Origin: Thioclava atlantica
GTDB taxonomy: Bacteria > Pseudomonadota > Alphaproteobacteria > Rhodobacterales > Rhodobacteraceae
Direction of reading: 5' to 3'
DNA length: 64,000 bases
Assembly: GCF_000737065.1 (NCBI RefSeq)
Contig: NZ_AQRC01000002.1
Span: 62,001-126,000 of the forward strand
The notes under the pieces are model-generated. The model searched no databases. It was given only the letters and a program-made list of their open reading frames with translations, and had not been told where the DNA came from. The translations under genes and the position numbers were made by a program. This document shows, piece after piece, positions 7,495 to 16,328 of the stretch (position 1 is its first letter; each line of letters begins with the position of its first letter).

Positions 7495-8562
7495 TCAGAG
7501 GCTGCCGTCGGCGGCCATCTGCATGTAGGTCGTGTCGAAGCGCAGCTTCACATTGCCCTTGTCGCCGGCGACCGACCCGTCGGGATATTCGACCCCCACG
7601 AAATCGGCCGAGGGCGCGTCGACCCCGAGGATCCCCTTGTCGAACAGGAAATTCGCGACATGGGTCATGGTCTTGGGCATCTCCGCGCTCGAGGCCTGCG
7701 CGACCGCCTTGGCCGGGTCGTAGAACATCGCGGTCGCGTCGAGCTGCGCCTTGTAGCCCGCAAGATCGGTGCCCGCGGCCTCGGCCATTGCGGTCAGCGC
7801 CTCTTCGTCACCCGCTGCCATCTTGCCCATCACCTCGTACCAGGCCCCCGCGACCGCCTTGCCGAGTTCGGGATTGTCCTTGAGGGTCTCGGTATTGACC
7901 ACCATCAGGTCGAGGATCTCGCCCGGGATCTCGGAGCTGTCGAAGATCTTGTGGGCGTCGGGGTTCGAGGACATGATCTCGGAGACCAGCGGGTTCCAGG
8001 TCACCACCGTCTTCACCTCGGGCGTGGCGAAGGCCGCGATCATGTCGGCATCCGAGGTATTGACGACGCCTGCAAGATCCTTCTCGGCCAGCCCCGCCTT
8101 GTCGAGCGCGCGCGCCAGCAGGTAATGCGAGACCGACAGCTCGACGAGGTTCACCTTGGTGCCCTTGAGTTCGGCCACCGAGGTCGCGTCCTTCGAGATG
8201 ATCGCGTCATTGCCGTTCGAATAGTCGCCCACGATCAGCGCGGTCGTGTCCACGCCGCCGCCCGAGGGGATCGAGAGCGTGTCCATATTGGTCGCGCTCA
8301 CCCCGTCGAAGGCGCCCGCGGTGTATTGGTTGATCGACTCGATGTAGTCGTTGATCTGGACGATATCGACGGTGATGCCGTATTTCTTCGCCCATTTGTC
8401 CATGATCCCCGAGCTCTCGAGATAGCCCCAGGGCATCCAGCCGGCATAGATCGACCAGGCGAGTTTGAAATCGGCCTTCTTCTCGGCCATCGCGGGCGAG
8501 AAGGATGCGGCGAGAACCCCCAGCGAGAGGGCCGTGGCGGACAGGATCTTCGTTCTGGTCAT
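7495..8562 (-). CDS. Periplasmic substrate-binding protein of guanidine ABC transporter
   Basis: The 355-aa protein has a signal peptide (MTRTKILSATALSLGVLAASFSPAMA) followed by an NMT1/SsuA-like binding-protein fold beginning FKLAWSIYAGWMPWGYLESSG. It is the first gene after the guanidine-I riboswitch, so expression should rise with guanidine. The ATG at 8562 has GGGGAAG just upstream; an in-frame ATG six codons earlier is less likely. It should capture the substrate in the periplasm and deliver it to the permease/ATPase pair downstream. Guanidine binding is inferred from context. Confidence 0.87.
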   Translation of the reverse strand: MTRTKILSATALSLGVLAASFSPAMAEKKADFKLAWSIYAGWMPWGYLESSGIMDKWAKKYGITVDIVQINDYIESINQYTAGAFDGVSATNMDTLSIPSGGGVDTTALIVGDYSNGNDAIISKDATSVAELKGTKVNLVELSVSHYLLARALDKAGLAEKDLAGVVNTSDADMIAAFATPEVKTVVTWNPLVSEIMSSNPDAHKIFDSSEIPGEILDLMVVNTETLKDNPELGKAVAGAWYEVMGKMAAGDEEALTAMAEAAGTDLAGYKAQLDATAMFYDPAKAVAQASSAEMPKTMTHVANFLFDKGILGVDAPSADFVGVEYPDGSVAGDKGNVKLRFDTTYMQMAADGSL

Positions 8563-8659
8563 GGTCTTCCCCGTTGGCAACGTCCCGCCCGTATCATGGC
8601 GTTGAGGCCGGCCCGCTGGCGGAACAAAGAGACGAGGCGCGGGTCAGACCTGCGCAGTA

Positions 8660-8762
8660 CTCTCCCGGGATTTTGGCCCGCCGTGTGCCCGAGGCGGAAT
8701 TTGCCGCCCGGGTGGCGCTTCTCGGACCAGACCTGCCATTCGCGGCAACGGAACCCTAAGCG
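8660..8762 (-). promoter_or_regulatory. Guanidine-I (ykkC) riboswitch
   Basis: Read on the minus strand, the conserved blocks of the ykkC class occur in order: TTAGGGTTCCG (8760-8750), CTGGTCCGAGA (8730-8720), GGGCACACGGCGGG (8690-8677) and AAAATCCCGGGAGAG (8674-8660). They are separated by pairable arms such as GGGCGG with CCGCC-type partners. The element ends about 98 bases before the binding-protein ATG. This class binds guanidinium and usually turns on guanidine export or degradation genes. The expression platform is not resolved: a small CGTT/AACG hairpin lies directly before the ribosome site, but no clear terminator with a T-run was found. Confidence 0.93.
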
Positions 8763-9016
8763 CCCTGCCCCTCCATCAAAGGCACGCCACCCGTTTGCGC
8801 CAAGGGGGGCGCGGAGAAACGGCCGGTTCAAACGGCAATTGCCCACGAATTAATCACGAATTCGGAGCCGCTGACCAATCCTTCCGCGCAAGAAACGGCC
8901 CGGCGGGGCGCGTGCCCCGGACTCACCCCCCCGCGCGGTCTGCCTCGCAAAGCGATCCGCGATCCGGTTCGGCGCGTAGCCTCGGGAGGCGATTGACCAG
9001 AGAGGGCCGCGAGACG
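8763..9016. other. Divergent intergenic region upstream of riboswitch and MFS gene
   Basis: No gene was found in these 254 bases. The region must contain the minus-strand promoter of the guanidine operon and the plus-strand promoter of the MFS gene. The only AT-rich patch is at 8836-8863. It contains the 8-base direct repeat CACGAATT (8844-8851 and 8855-8862), spaced 11 bases start to start, about one helical turn, which may bind a regulator. Confidence 0.4.
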
Positions 9017-10291
9017 ATGACCGCATGTTCCGGGACGCCCCAAGGGCAAAGCGAGCGGCGCCTGCCCTATTGGCGGGTGAGCCTTGTCGCGCTCACCCTC
9101 GCCGCGGCGGGGCTTCCGATCTATATCCACCTGCCGCGCTTCGCGGTGACCGAACTCGGGCTGGGCCTCGGGCAGGTCGGCGCGGTCCTGATCGCGATCC
9201 GCATCGTCGATTTCGCGCAGGACCCGGCGCTCGGCTGGATGATCGACCGCTGGCCGGACCGGCGCGGGCAATTCGCCGGCCTCGCCCTTCTGCTGCTCGG
9301 AGCGGGTTTCGCGATGCTGTTTGCGCTGCCCGCCCCCTTGGCGCCCGCGCTCTGGCTGAGCGGGACGCTGCTTCTGCTCTTCACCGGCTACAGCCTCGGG
9401 ACGATCCTGCTCTACGGCCAGAGCACCGCGCTCGCCGGTTCGGCCCCCGCCGCCCAGTACCGGCTGGCGAGCTGGCGCGAGGCGGGCCTCCTTGCGGGCG
9501 TGATCCTGGCCGCCGCGGCCCCCGTCGCCTTCGCGCAGATCTTGCCTGCGCGGGGTGGTTATGCGGGTTTCGGCTGGGCCGTCGCCGCGCTGGCCATCCT
9601 GAGCGCGCTCCTCTCGCGCCCGGTCTGGGGCCTGTCCGCGCCCACCGCCCGCCGCCCGCGCCTGCGCGACTTCCTCTCGGGCGCGGCAGGGCGTCTGCTG
9701 GGGCTCGCCTTCGTCAACGCCTTGCCCGTCGCGGTCACCTCGACCCTCTTTCTCTTCTTCGTCGAGGACCGGCTGGAGCTGCCAGGGCTGGCCGGCCCCT
9801 TCCTGATCCTGTTCTTCGCCGCCGCCGGGCTGAGCGCGCCGCTCTGGAGCCGTCTCGCCGGCCGTTTCGGTGCCCGACGCGTCCTGCTCGCCGCGATGGT
9901 CCTCTCCATCGCGAGCTTCATCGGCGCGGCTGTCCTGCCAAAGGGCGCGGCGCTCGGTTTCGCAGCGATCTGTCTGGGTTCGGGGGTCGCGCTCGGCGCG
10001 GATATGGTGATCCTGCCCGCGCTCTTCGCCTCGGCGCTCGGCCGTGCCGGTCTGCGGGCCGGGCAGGCGTTCGGGATCTGGAGTTTCGCCGCCAAGCTCG
10101 CACTCGCGCTCGCCGCCGGGGTGGTCTTGCCGCTGCTGCAGCAGGCGGGCTTCACCCCCGGCGCGGAAAACAGCCCCGCCGCGCTCACGGCGCTAACCCT
10201 TGCCTATGCGCTCCTGCCCTGCGGGCTCAAACTCATTGCACTCGCGATGGTCTTCGCCCTGCCCCGCGAGTTTGCCGAGGGACAGGGCTGA
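9017..10291 (+). CDS. MFS transporter
   Basis: The 424-aa integral membrane protein has about 12 hydrophobic spans, with a sugar/cation-symporter-like N-terminus (PRFAVTELGLGLGQVGAVLIAIRIVDFAQDPALGWMIDRW). The start is the ATG at 9017, preceded by GAGAGG; the long upstream extension has no membrane or motif content and is rejected. It is divergent from the guanidine operon and could export or import a related compound. Nothing in the sequence identifies the substrate. Confidence 0.8.
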   Translation: MTACSGTPQGQSERRLPYWRVSLVALTLAAAGLPIYIHLPRFAVTELGLGLGQVGAVLIAIRIVDFAQDPALGWMIDRWPDRRGQFAGLALLLLGAGFAMLFALPAPLAPALWLSGTLLLLFTGYSLGTILLYGQSTALAGSAPAAQYRLASWREAGLLAGVILAAAAPVAFAQILPARGGYAGFGWAVAALAILSALLSRPVWGLSAPTARRPRLRDFLSGAAGRLLGLAFVNALPVAVTSTLFLFFVEDRLELPGLAGPFLILFFAAAGLSAPLWSRLAGRFGARRVLLAAMVLSIASFIGAAVLPKGAALGFAAICLGSGVALGADMVILPALFASALGRAGLRAGQAFGIWSFAAKLALALAAGVVLPLLQQAGFTPGAENSPAALTALTLAYALLPCGLKLIALAMVFALPREFAEGQG

Positions 10292-10304
10292 TCGGGCCGC
10301 CCCC

Positions 10305-10529
10305 TCAGGAGGCGGGGCCGCGCAGCGTCGCGGTCAAGGGCGCGAGACGCACCGCTTCGATATGGAAATACCGGGCGATCTCGGCATCGCTCAGCCCGAG
10401 ATCGACGAAACATTCGAGCGTTGCGCGCGGATCCGGCCCGAGCTCGGCGGGCAGGTTCGACTGACGGAGGTAGCCGGGGCGGCGCGGACCGAAGCCGGCC
10501 GGGCTCGGCAAGGCAGGTTGAAACGTCAT
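10305..10529 (-). CDS. Small conserved hypothetical protein, 74 aa
   Basis: The ATG at 10529 follows a clear AGGGAG ribosome site. The soluble product has a Pro-rich N-terminus and a C-terminal helix pattern (ECFVDLGLSDAEIARYFHIEAVRLAPL) resembling a small helix-turn-helix-like segment. It runs convergently into the MFS gene, with 13 bases between the two stops. I do not recognise a characterised family. A regulatory role is possible but unproven. Confidence 0.6.
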   Translation of the reverse strand: MTFQPALPSPAGFGPRRPGYLRQSNLPAELGPDPRATLECFVDLGLSDAEIARYFHIEAVRLAPLTATLRGPAS

Positions 10530-10661
10530 TGGCAACTCCCTGATCCAGTGAAGGACCGACTCAGAATACACGCATAACGCGATCCGTGTAGTCACTCTGC
10601 ACAACAACGCCGTGACAGCGGCGACAATTTGCGAGAGCGCGTAAAAATACTCTTAAGCCGG

Positions 10662-12041
10662 TCACAATGCGTAGCTTTCGTGCGGTTTGGGCATCGTCAC
10701 CCTCTCGGGATCGAGATCGCGTGCGAAGGCTTGCATCGATTTCGGCTCGCCATGCACGAGAAAGACCTTCCGCGGATTGCCCGTCCGCGCGAGCCAGCGA
10801 TGCAGGTCCGCGCGTCCGGCATGGGCGGAGAACCCGTTGATCGTGTGGATGCGCGCGCGCACCGGGACGTGCTCGCCGAAGAGCTTCACCTCCTTCGCGC
10901 CGTCGATGATGATCCGCGCAAGCGTGCCCTCGGCGGCATACCCAACGAAGATCACGCTGCATTCGGGGCGCGCGAGGTTGCGCAGCAGGTGATGGCGCAC
11001 CCGCCCGCCCGTCGCCATTCCCGAGCCCGCCATGATCACCGCCCCCGAGCGGATCTCGTTGAGCGCGATCGATTCCTGCGTCTCGCGGGTGAAATGCAGC
11101 TGCGGCAGCGCGAAGGGATCCCTGCCATGCGCGATCATGCCGGCCAGTTCGGGGCGCATCGCCTCGGGATGGCGCTGGAAGATCCGCGTGGCCGAGATCG
11201 CCATCGGCGAGTCGAGGAAGACCTCGAGCGCGCGGGGCAGCTTGCCCGCTTCCATCCCCTCGCGCAGGAACCAGAGCAATTCCTGCGTCCGCTCGAGCGC
11301 GAAGGTCGGGATGACGACATTGCCGCCGCGGCTGCCGGCGTGACGGACCGCAGACAAGAACTCCTCCACCGAGGCGTCGAGATCGCGGTGATCGCGATCG
11401 CCATAGGTCGTCTCCATCACTACGACATCGGCATCGCCGGGCGGATCGGGATCGTTCAGGAGCGGCCGGTCGTCGGGTCCGATATCGCCCGAGAACAGCA
11501 CCTTGCGCCGCTGCCCGTGCTCTTCGAGGTCGAGCCGGATCGAGGCCGAGCCGAGGATATGGCCCGCCTCGAAATAGGTGGCGGTGATGCCGGGGAAAAG
11601 CTCGAGCGGCTCGCGATACGCAGCCTCGCGCCCGAACCGGTCCACCGCGTCGAGCGCGTCCATCGTGTCGTAGAGAGCCCGATGCGCGCCGCCGTTGCGC
11701 CCGTGACGGTGATCGTGGCGCTCTTCCTCTTCCTGGAGATGGGCCGCATCGAGCATCACCAGCCGCGCCAGATCGCGGGTGGCCGAGGTCGCGATGATCT
11801 CGCCCCGGAAGCCGCGCTTGACCAGAAGCGGCAGGCGTCCGCAGTGATCGAGATGGGCATGGGTGAGCAACACCAGGTCGATCGCCGCGGGATCGAAGCC
11901 GAAGGGCGCGGCATTGTCGTCGACGAGCTCGTGACGGCCCTGGAACATGCCGCAATCGATCAGGATGTTGCGGCCCCGGCAGGTGACCAGATGGCACGAG
12001 CCCGTCACCTCCTGCGCGGCGCCGTGAAAGGATATCCGCAT
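10662..12041 (-). CDS. Beta-CASP metallo-beta-lactamase-fold hydrolase (RNase-like)
   Basis: The 459-aa protein starts with a metallo-beta-lactamase domain whose zinc motif HAHLDH is at residues 61-66. Further ligands appear in FEAGHILGSASI and LFSGDIG. The beta-CASP region and a late VLVHGEP-like block follow (VFLVHGEP near residue 430). This arrangement is that of RNA-processing nucleases of the YSH1/RNase J-like group. The gene directly abuts the LOG gene upstream, its ATG touching that stop. With LOG and the divergent PEP synthase it forms a set that I associate with low-oxygen or stress regulons. Confidence 0.88.
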   Translation of the reverse strand: MRISFHGAAQEVTGSCHLVTCRGRNILIDCGMFQGRHELVDDNAAPFGFDPAAIDLVLLTHAHLDHCGRLPLLVKRGFRGEIIATSATRDLARLVMLDAAHLQEEEERHDHRHGRNGGAHRALYDTMDALDAVDRFGREAAYREPLELFPGITATYFEAGHILGSASIRLDLEEHGQRRKVLFSGDIGPDDRPLLNDPDPPGDADVVVMETTYGDRDHRDLDASVEEFLSAVRHAGSRGGNVVIPTFALERTQELLWFLREGMEAGKLPRALEVFLDSPMAISATRIFQRHPEAMRPELAGMIAHGRDPFALPQLHFTRETQESIALNEIRSGAVIMAGSGMATGGRVRHHLLRNLARPECSVIFVGYAAEGTLARIIIDGAKEVKLFGEHVPVRARIHTINGFSAHAGRADLHRWLARTGNPRKVFLVHGEPKSMQAFARDLDPERVTMPKPHESYAL

Positions 12042-13013
12042 CTATTCCACCCCCGTTTCGGCTTCACGCATGTCGCGCCCGGCGCGCGCATACCACTGCC
12101 GGATATCGTCCCAGATCTCCTGCGCGGTCTCGGCATACCAGAAGAGCTCCCGGTCCTCCGGGTCGATCACCCCTTCCTCGACGAGGAAATCCGGGTCGAA
12201 GGCGCGCTCCCAGAAGGCGCGACCGACCAGGATCACCGGCACCGGCCGGAGCCTGCGGGTCTGGATCAGGGTCAGCGTCTCGAAGAGTTCGTCGAACGTC
12301 CCGAACCCGCCCGGAAAGACCACGAGCGCGCGGGCGCGCATCAGGAAGTGGAGCTTGCGCAGGGCGAAGTAGCGAAAGCGCAGGCACAGGCCGGGCGTGA
12401 TATAGGGGTTGGGGAATTGCTCATGCGGCAGGGTGATGTTGAGCCCGATCGTCTTCGCGCCCGCATCATGCGCGCCGCGATTGGCTCCCTCCATCATTCC
12501 CGGCCCGCCCCCGGTCACCACCACGAGCCGATTGTCGCCCGAGCCTTCCGCGGCCCCGACGATCCGGCCGAATTCGCGCGCGACCTCGTAATAGTCGCTC
12601 TTGGCGAGGACGCGCTCGGCGACCCTGACCTGGCGGTGCAGATCGGCATCCTCGGGACAGACCTCGCAGCGCGCCCGCAGCACCTCGAGATGCTCGCGCG
12701 CGGCCGCGGGTTCGGGAATGCGGGTGCTGCCGAAGACGACGATGGAATGCGCGACCCCGTGTTCGCGCAGCAGCGTCTCGGGTTTCTGGTAGTCGAGCAG
12801 GAGCCGCGTCGCGCGCATGTCGTCGCGATTGAGGAAATCGATATCCTCGTCGGCCTGCCGGTAATTCGGATGCCCCATGATCTCGCGCAGCAGATCGGGC
12901 GCGCGGCTATCCTCGTGCCCCGGTTTCGGCCGGCACCAGGGCAGTTGCACCTCGCGGCGACGTTCGTCGGGAGGCAAGGGCTTATGCCCGTCCTCTTTGA
13001 TGTCCACAGTCAT
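12042..13013 (-). CDS. LOG family protein (nucleotide phosphoribohydrolase-like)
   Basis: The 323-aa protein carries both LOG motifs: GGGPGMMEG at residues 168-176 and PGGFGTFDE at 234-242. They form the Rossmann-like active site that removes ribose 5-phosphate from nucleoside monophosphates. The N-terminal 85 residues are an extra, charged extension compared with short LOG proteins. Its stop abuts the beta-CASP gene start, so the two are one transcript. The exact substrate is unknown; the older label lysine decarboxylase is unlikely. Confidence 0.88.
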   Translation of the reverse strand: MTVDIKEDGHKPLPPDERRREVQLPWCRPKPGHEDSRAPDLLREIMGHPNYRQADEDIDFLNRDDMRATRLLLDYQKPETLLREHGVAHSIVVFGSTRIPEPAAAREHLEVLRARCEVCPEDADLHRQVRVAERVLAKSDYYEVAREFGRIVGAAEGSGDNRLVVVTGGGPGMMEGANRGAHDAGAKTIGLNITLPHEQFPNPYITPGLCLRFRYFALRKLHFLMRARALVVFPGGFGTFDELFETLTLIQTRRLRPVPVILVGRAFWERAFDPDFLVEEGVIDPEDRELFWYAETAQEIWDDIRQWYARAGRDMREAETGVE

Positions 13014-13084
13014 TGCGCGTTCTCCCTTCCCCGCGCCCGCGGGGTCCTCCTGCCGGTATAAACCAGACTATCGACCCCAAGGAC

Positions 13085-13098
13085 TTGATCTCGCTCAA
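13085..13098. promoter_or_regulatory. FNR/FnrL-like binding site
   Basis: The sequence TTGATCTCGCTCAA matches the FNR consensus TTGAT-N4-ATCAA at 9 of the 10 fixed bases. It lies in the divergent gap between the LOG gene (start 13013, minus) and ppsA (start 13218, plus). It could control either or both in response to oxygen limitation. No matching -10 was pinned down. Confidence 0.55.
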
Positions 13099-13217
13099 AT
13101 CTCCCGCTGGCGCGAAACCTGCGCGATCGCTTCGATACGGCCCGCGATTTGACGCGGATCATTGTGGCGGCCCCTTCCTCGGCTAAGCTCAGCCGCGAAC
13201 AGGAGAGGAGATCCGTC

Positions 13218-15617
13218 ATGGCGCTGAATTCATCGAGACCCGCAGAGAATCTTGTCTGGCTCGAAAAGCTCAGGCGCGAGGACGTGCCGAAAGTGGGCGG
13301 CAAGAACGCCTCGCTGGGAGAGATGATCCAGACCCTCGGCGCGGCCGGGATCCGCGTGCCACCGGGTTTCGCCACCACCGCCACCGCCTATTGGGACTAT
13401 CTCGAGGAGAACAGCTTCGGCGCGGTGCTCGAGGACGAACTCGCCAAGCTCGCCGACGGCCGGCAGACCCTGGCCGAGACCGGCCAGGCGATCCGCGCGG
13501 CGCTGCGCGCGGGCCGGTTCCCCGCCGCGCTCGAAGAGGAGATCCGCACCGCCTATCGCGAACTGGGCGAACGTCTGGGGCGCGCGAACCCGTCGGTCGC
13601 GGTGCGCTCCTCGGCCACCGCCGAGGACCTGCCCGATGCGAGTTTCGCGGGCCAGCAGGAGACCTTCCTCAACGTCGTGGGCGAAGAGGCGCTGCTTTCG
13701 GCCTGCCGACGCTGCTATGCCTCGCTCTTCACCGACCGCGCGATCACTTATCGCAACCTGCGCGGGTTCGACCATCTCGAGGTCGCGCTCTCGATCGGGG
13801 TGCAGCTGATGGTGCGCTCGGATCTCAGCGGCTCGGGCGTGATGTTCTCGATCGACACCGAGAGCGGCTATGACAAGGTCGTGCTGATCAACGCGGCCTG
13901 GGGCCTGGGCGAGAATGTCGTGCAGGGCGCGGTCAGCCCCGACGAATACCAGGTCTTCAAACCCTTCCTCGGGCGCGAGGGCACGGTGCCGATCCTGCAC
14001 AAGGCGCTCGGCTCGAAGGAGATCAAGATGATCCATGGCGGCACGGGCGGGGCGGCGACGCGCAACGTGCCCACCTCGAAGGCCGAGCGCGAAAGTTTCG
14101 TTCTCGACGACCCCGAGATCCTCGAACTGGCGCGGATGGCGGCGACGATCGAGGCGCATTACGGCTGCCCGATGGATATGGAATGGGCGCGCGACGGCGA
14201 GGACGGCAAGCTCTATATCGTGCAGGCGCGTCCCGAAACCGTGCAGTCGCGCGCGACCGCGGGGGCGATGAAATCCTACCATCTGGGCAAACATGGCGCG
14301 AAGCTCGCCTCGGGTCTCAGCGTGGGATCGGCCGTGGCCTCGGGCGAGGTCTGCATCATCGAGAGCGCCGAGCAGATCGACCGGTTCATCGACGGGGCGG
14401 TGCTGGTCACCGGCAATACCGACCCGGACTGGGTGCCGATCATGAAACGCGCCTCGGCGATCGTCACCGACCATGGCGGGCGCACCTCCCATGCCGCGAT
14501 CATCAGCCGCGAACTGGGCGTGCCGGCGATCGTGGGCACCGGCAATGCGACCCGCGTCCTGCACGACCACCAGATGATCACCGTCTCCTGCGCGGAAGGC
14601 GAGGATGGCGCGATCTATGAGGGCAAGGCCGAGGTCACGGTCGAGGAGCTCGATCTCGCGGCGGTTCCGCAGACCCGCACCAAGGTCATGCTCAACCTCG
14701 CCAACCCCTCCGCCGCGATGCGCTGGTGGCGACTGCCCGCCGATGGCGTGGGGCTCGCGCGGATGGAATTCGTGGTCTCGAACGAAGTGAAGGTCCACCC
14801 GCTCGCGCTGACCCGCTACGACCAGCTCAAAGAGGCCGCGGACCGCGAGGCGATCGACGCGCTCACCCGCGGCTACGAGGAGCGCGCGGATTATTTCGTC
14901 GACAAGCTCGCGATGGGGCTCTCGCGGATCGCCGCGGTCTGGTATCCGAACCCGGTCATCATCCGGATGAGCGATTTCAAGACCAATGAATATGCCGACC
15001 TGCTGGGCGGGCGCAGCTTCGAGCCCTCCGAGGAGAACCCGATGATCGGCTTCCGCGGCGCCTCGCGCTACTATTCGGATCACTATCGCGACGGCTTCGC
15101 GCTCGAATGTCGCGCGCTCAAGCGGCTGCGCGAGGAGATGGGCTTCGACAATGCGATCGTGATGATCCCGTTCTGCCGGACGCTGGGCGAGGCCGATCAG
15201 GTGCTCGAGGTGATGGCGCAGAACGGGCTCACGCGCGGGGAGAACGGGCTGCAGGTCTATGTGATGGCCGAGATCCCCTCGAACGTGATCTCGGCCGAGG
15301 CCTTCGCCGAGCGTTTCGACGGCTTCTCGATCGGGTCGAACGACCTGACCCAGCTCACCCTCGGGATCGACCGCGATTCCGAGGAACTGGCCGGGCTCTT
15401 CAGCGAACGCGACCCGGCGGTGCTGTGGATGATCGAGACGGTGATCGAGAAAGCGCACAAGGCGGGGCGCAAGGTCGGTCTCTGCGGTCAGGCGCCGAGC
15501 AACGATCCCGCCTTCGCCAAGCTGCTCGTGAAGGCCGGGATCGACACGATCTCGGTCACGCCCGACAGCTATCTCGCGGTGAAAACGAATGTCGCAGCGG
15601 CCGAGGCGGAGGGCTGA
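13218..15617 (+). CDS. ppsA: Phosphoenolpyruvate synthase
   Basis: This 799-aa enzyme makes PEP from pyruvate and ATP (with AMP and phosphate) for gluconeogenesis. An N-terminal ATP-grasp domain (about 15-340, with VGGKNASLGEMI and VRSSATAEDLPDASFAGQQ) is followed by the swivelling phospho-histidine domain. Its catalytic residue is H425 in GGRTSHAAIISRE. The C-terminal PEP-binding barrel ends with GLCGQAPS. Length agrees with bacterial PpsA. The ATG at 13218 follows AGGAG; the upstream in-frame codons have no homology. The FNR-like site upstream suggests oxygen control. Confidence 0.95.
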   Translation: MALNSSRPAENLVWLEKLRREDVPKVGGKNASLGEMIQTLGAAGIRVPPGFATTATAYWDYLEENSFGAVLEDELAKLADGRQTLAETGQAIRAALRAGRFPAALEEEIRTAYRELGERLGRANPSVAVRSSATAEDLPDASFAGQQETFLNVVGEEALLSACRRCYASLFTDRAITYRNLRGFDHLEVALSIGVQLMVRSDLSGSGVMFSIDTESGYDKVVLINAAWGLGENVVQGAVSPDEYQVFKPFLGREGTVPILHKALGSKEIKMIHGGTGGAATRNVPTSKAERESFVLDDPEILELARMAATIEAHYGCPMDMEWARDGEDGKLYIVQARPETVQSRATAGAMKSYHLGKHGAKLASGLSVGSAVASGEVCIIESAEQIDRFIDGAVLVTGNTDPDWVPIMKRASAIVTDHGGRTSHAAIISRELGVPAIVGTGNATRVLHDHQMITVSCAEGEDGAIYEGKAEVTVEELDLAAVPQTRTKVMLNLANPSAAMRWWRLPADGVGLARMEFVVSNEVKVHPLALTRYDQLKEAADREAIDALTRGYEERADYFVDKLAMGLSRIAAVWYPNPVIIRMSDFKTNEYADLLGGRSFEPSEENPMIGFRGASRYYSDHYRDGFALECRALKRLREEMGFDNAIVMIPFCRTLGEADQVLEVMAQNGLTRGENGLQVYVMAEIPSNVISAEAFAERFDGFSIGSNDLTQLTLGIDRDSEELAGLFSERDPAVLWMIETVIEKAHKAGRKVGLCGQAPSNDPAFAKLLVKAGIDTISVTPDSYLAVKTNVAAAEAEG

Positions 15618-15642
15618 CACCCTCCCGTCGCGGCACCCGTTC

Positions 15643-15672
15643 GGGGCCCGGATGCGCGCGCGTCCGGGCCCC
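15643..15672 (+). terminator. Stem-loop after ppsA
   Basis: A perfect 10-bp inverted repeat (GGGGCCCGGA / TCCGGGCCCC, 10-base loop) starts 26 bases after the ppsA stop. It lacks a clear T-run, so it may be a weak terminator. It separates ppsA from the aldehyde oxidoreductase operon. Confidence 0.6.
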
Positions 15673-15806
15673 GCGCCGTCTTCACGCGCAATTTAACCTC
15701 CCGCACCCGGAACCAATCTTCGCCCCCTCCGTTGCCCCTTCGGAGGCACCCGCGCCCGTGGCGTGGACGGGCGTGGCCCGAGGCGAACAATTCCGAAGGG
15801 ATACCC

Positions 15807-16328
15807 ATGAAAATCACACTGGACGTCAACGGCGTGGAGAAGACACTCGATCTCGACGCGCGCGTGACCCTGCTCGACGCGCTACGCGATCATATGGGAC
15901 TGACCGGCACCAAGAAGGGCTGCGATCACGGGCAATGCGGGGCCTGCACCGTGCTGGTGGACGGGCGACGGATCAATGCCTGCCTGAGCCTCGCGGTGAT
16001 GCATGACGGCGATCAGGTCACCACGGTCGAGGGGCTCGGCACTCCCGAGGAAATGAACACGCTGCAACGCGAATTCGTCTCCTGCGACGGCTATCAATGC
16101 GGCTACTGCACCCCGGGCCAGATCATGTCCGCGACCGGGATGATGGCCGAGGCGGCCGAGGGCGCGCCCTCGCATGTCTCTGAGAGCCTCACCGCACCGG
16201 CCGACCTCGATGATGCCGAGATCGCCGAACGCATGAGCGGCAATCTGTGCCGCTGCTCCGCCTATCCCTTCATCCGCGAGGCGATCTCGCGGGCCCATGC
16301 GGCGCAGACCCGGGAGGGCCGCGAATGA
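15807..16328 (+). CDS. paoA: Aldehyde oxidoreductase 2Fe-2S subunit (PaoA-like)
   Basis: The 173-aa subunit has two [2Fe-2S] domains. The plant-type cluster is bound by CDHGQCGAC plus a later Cys, and the second by CGYCTPG and CRCSAYP. It passes electrons from the molybdenum site to FAD. E. coli PaoA begins with a twin-arginine signal peptide; this protein starts directly at the first domain ([12 protein letters not shown]), with GAAGGG before the ATG and no RR motif. The enzyme is therefore predicted cytoplasmic. It overlaps the FAD subunit by ATGA. Confidence 0.92.
   Translation: MKITLDVNGVEKTLDLDARVTLLDALRDHMGLTGTKKGCDHGQCGACTVLVDGRRINACLSLAVMHDGDQVTTVEGLGTPEEMNTLQREFVSCDGYQCGYCTPGQIMSATGMMAEAAEGAPSHVSESLTAPADLDDAEIAERMSGNLCRCSAYPFIREAISRAHAAQTREGRE

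Noticed and set aside
12042-13013. Lysine decarboxylase
   Set aside because: This is an old mislabel for the LOG family; the GGGPGMMEG and PGGFGTFDE motifs indicate nucleotide phosphoribohydrolase-like activity.
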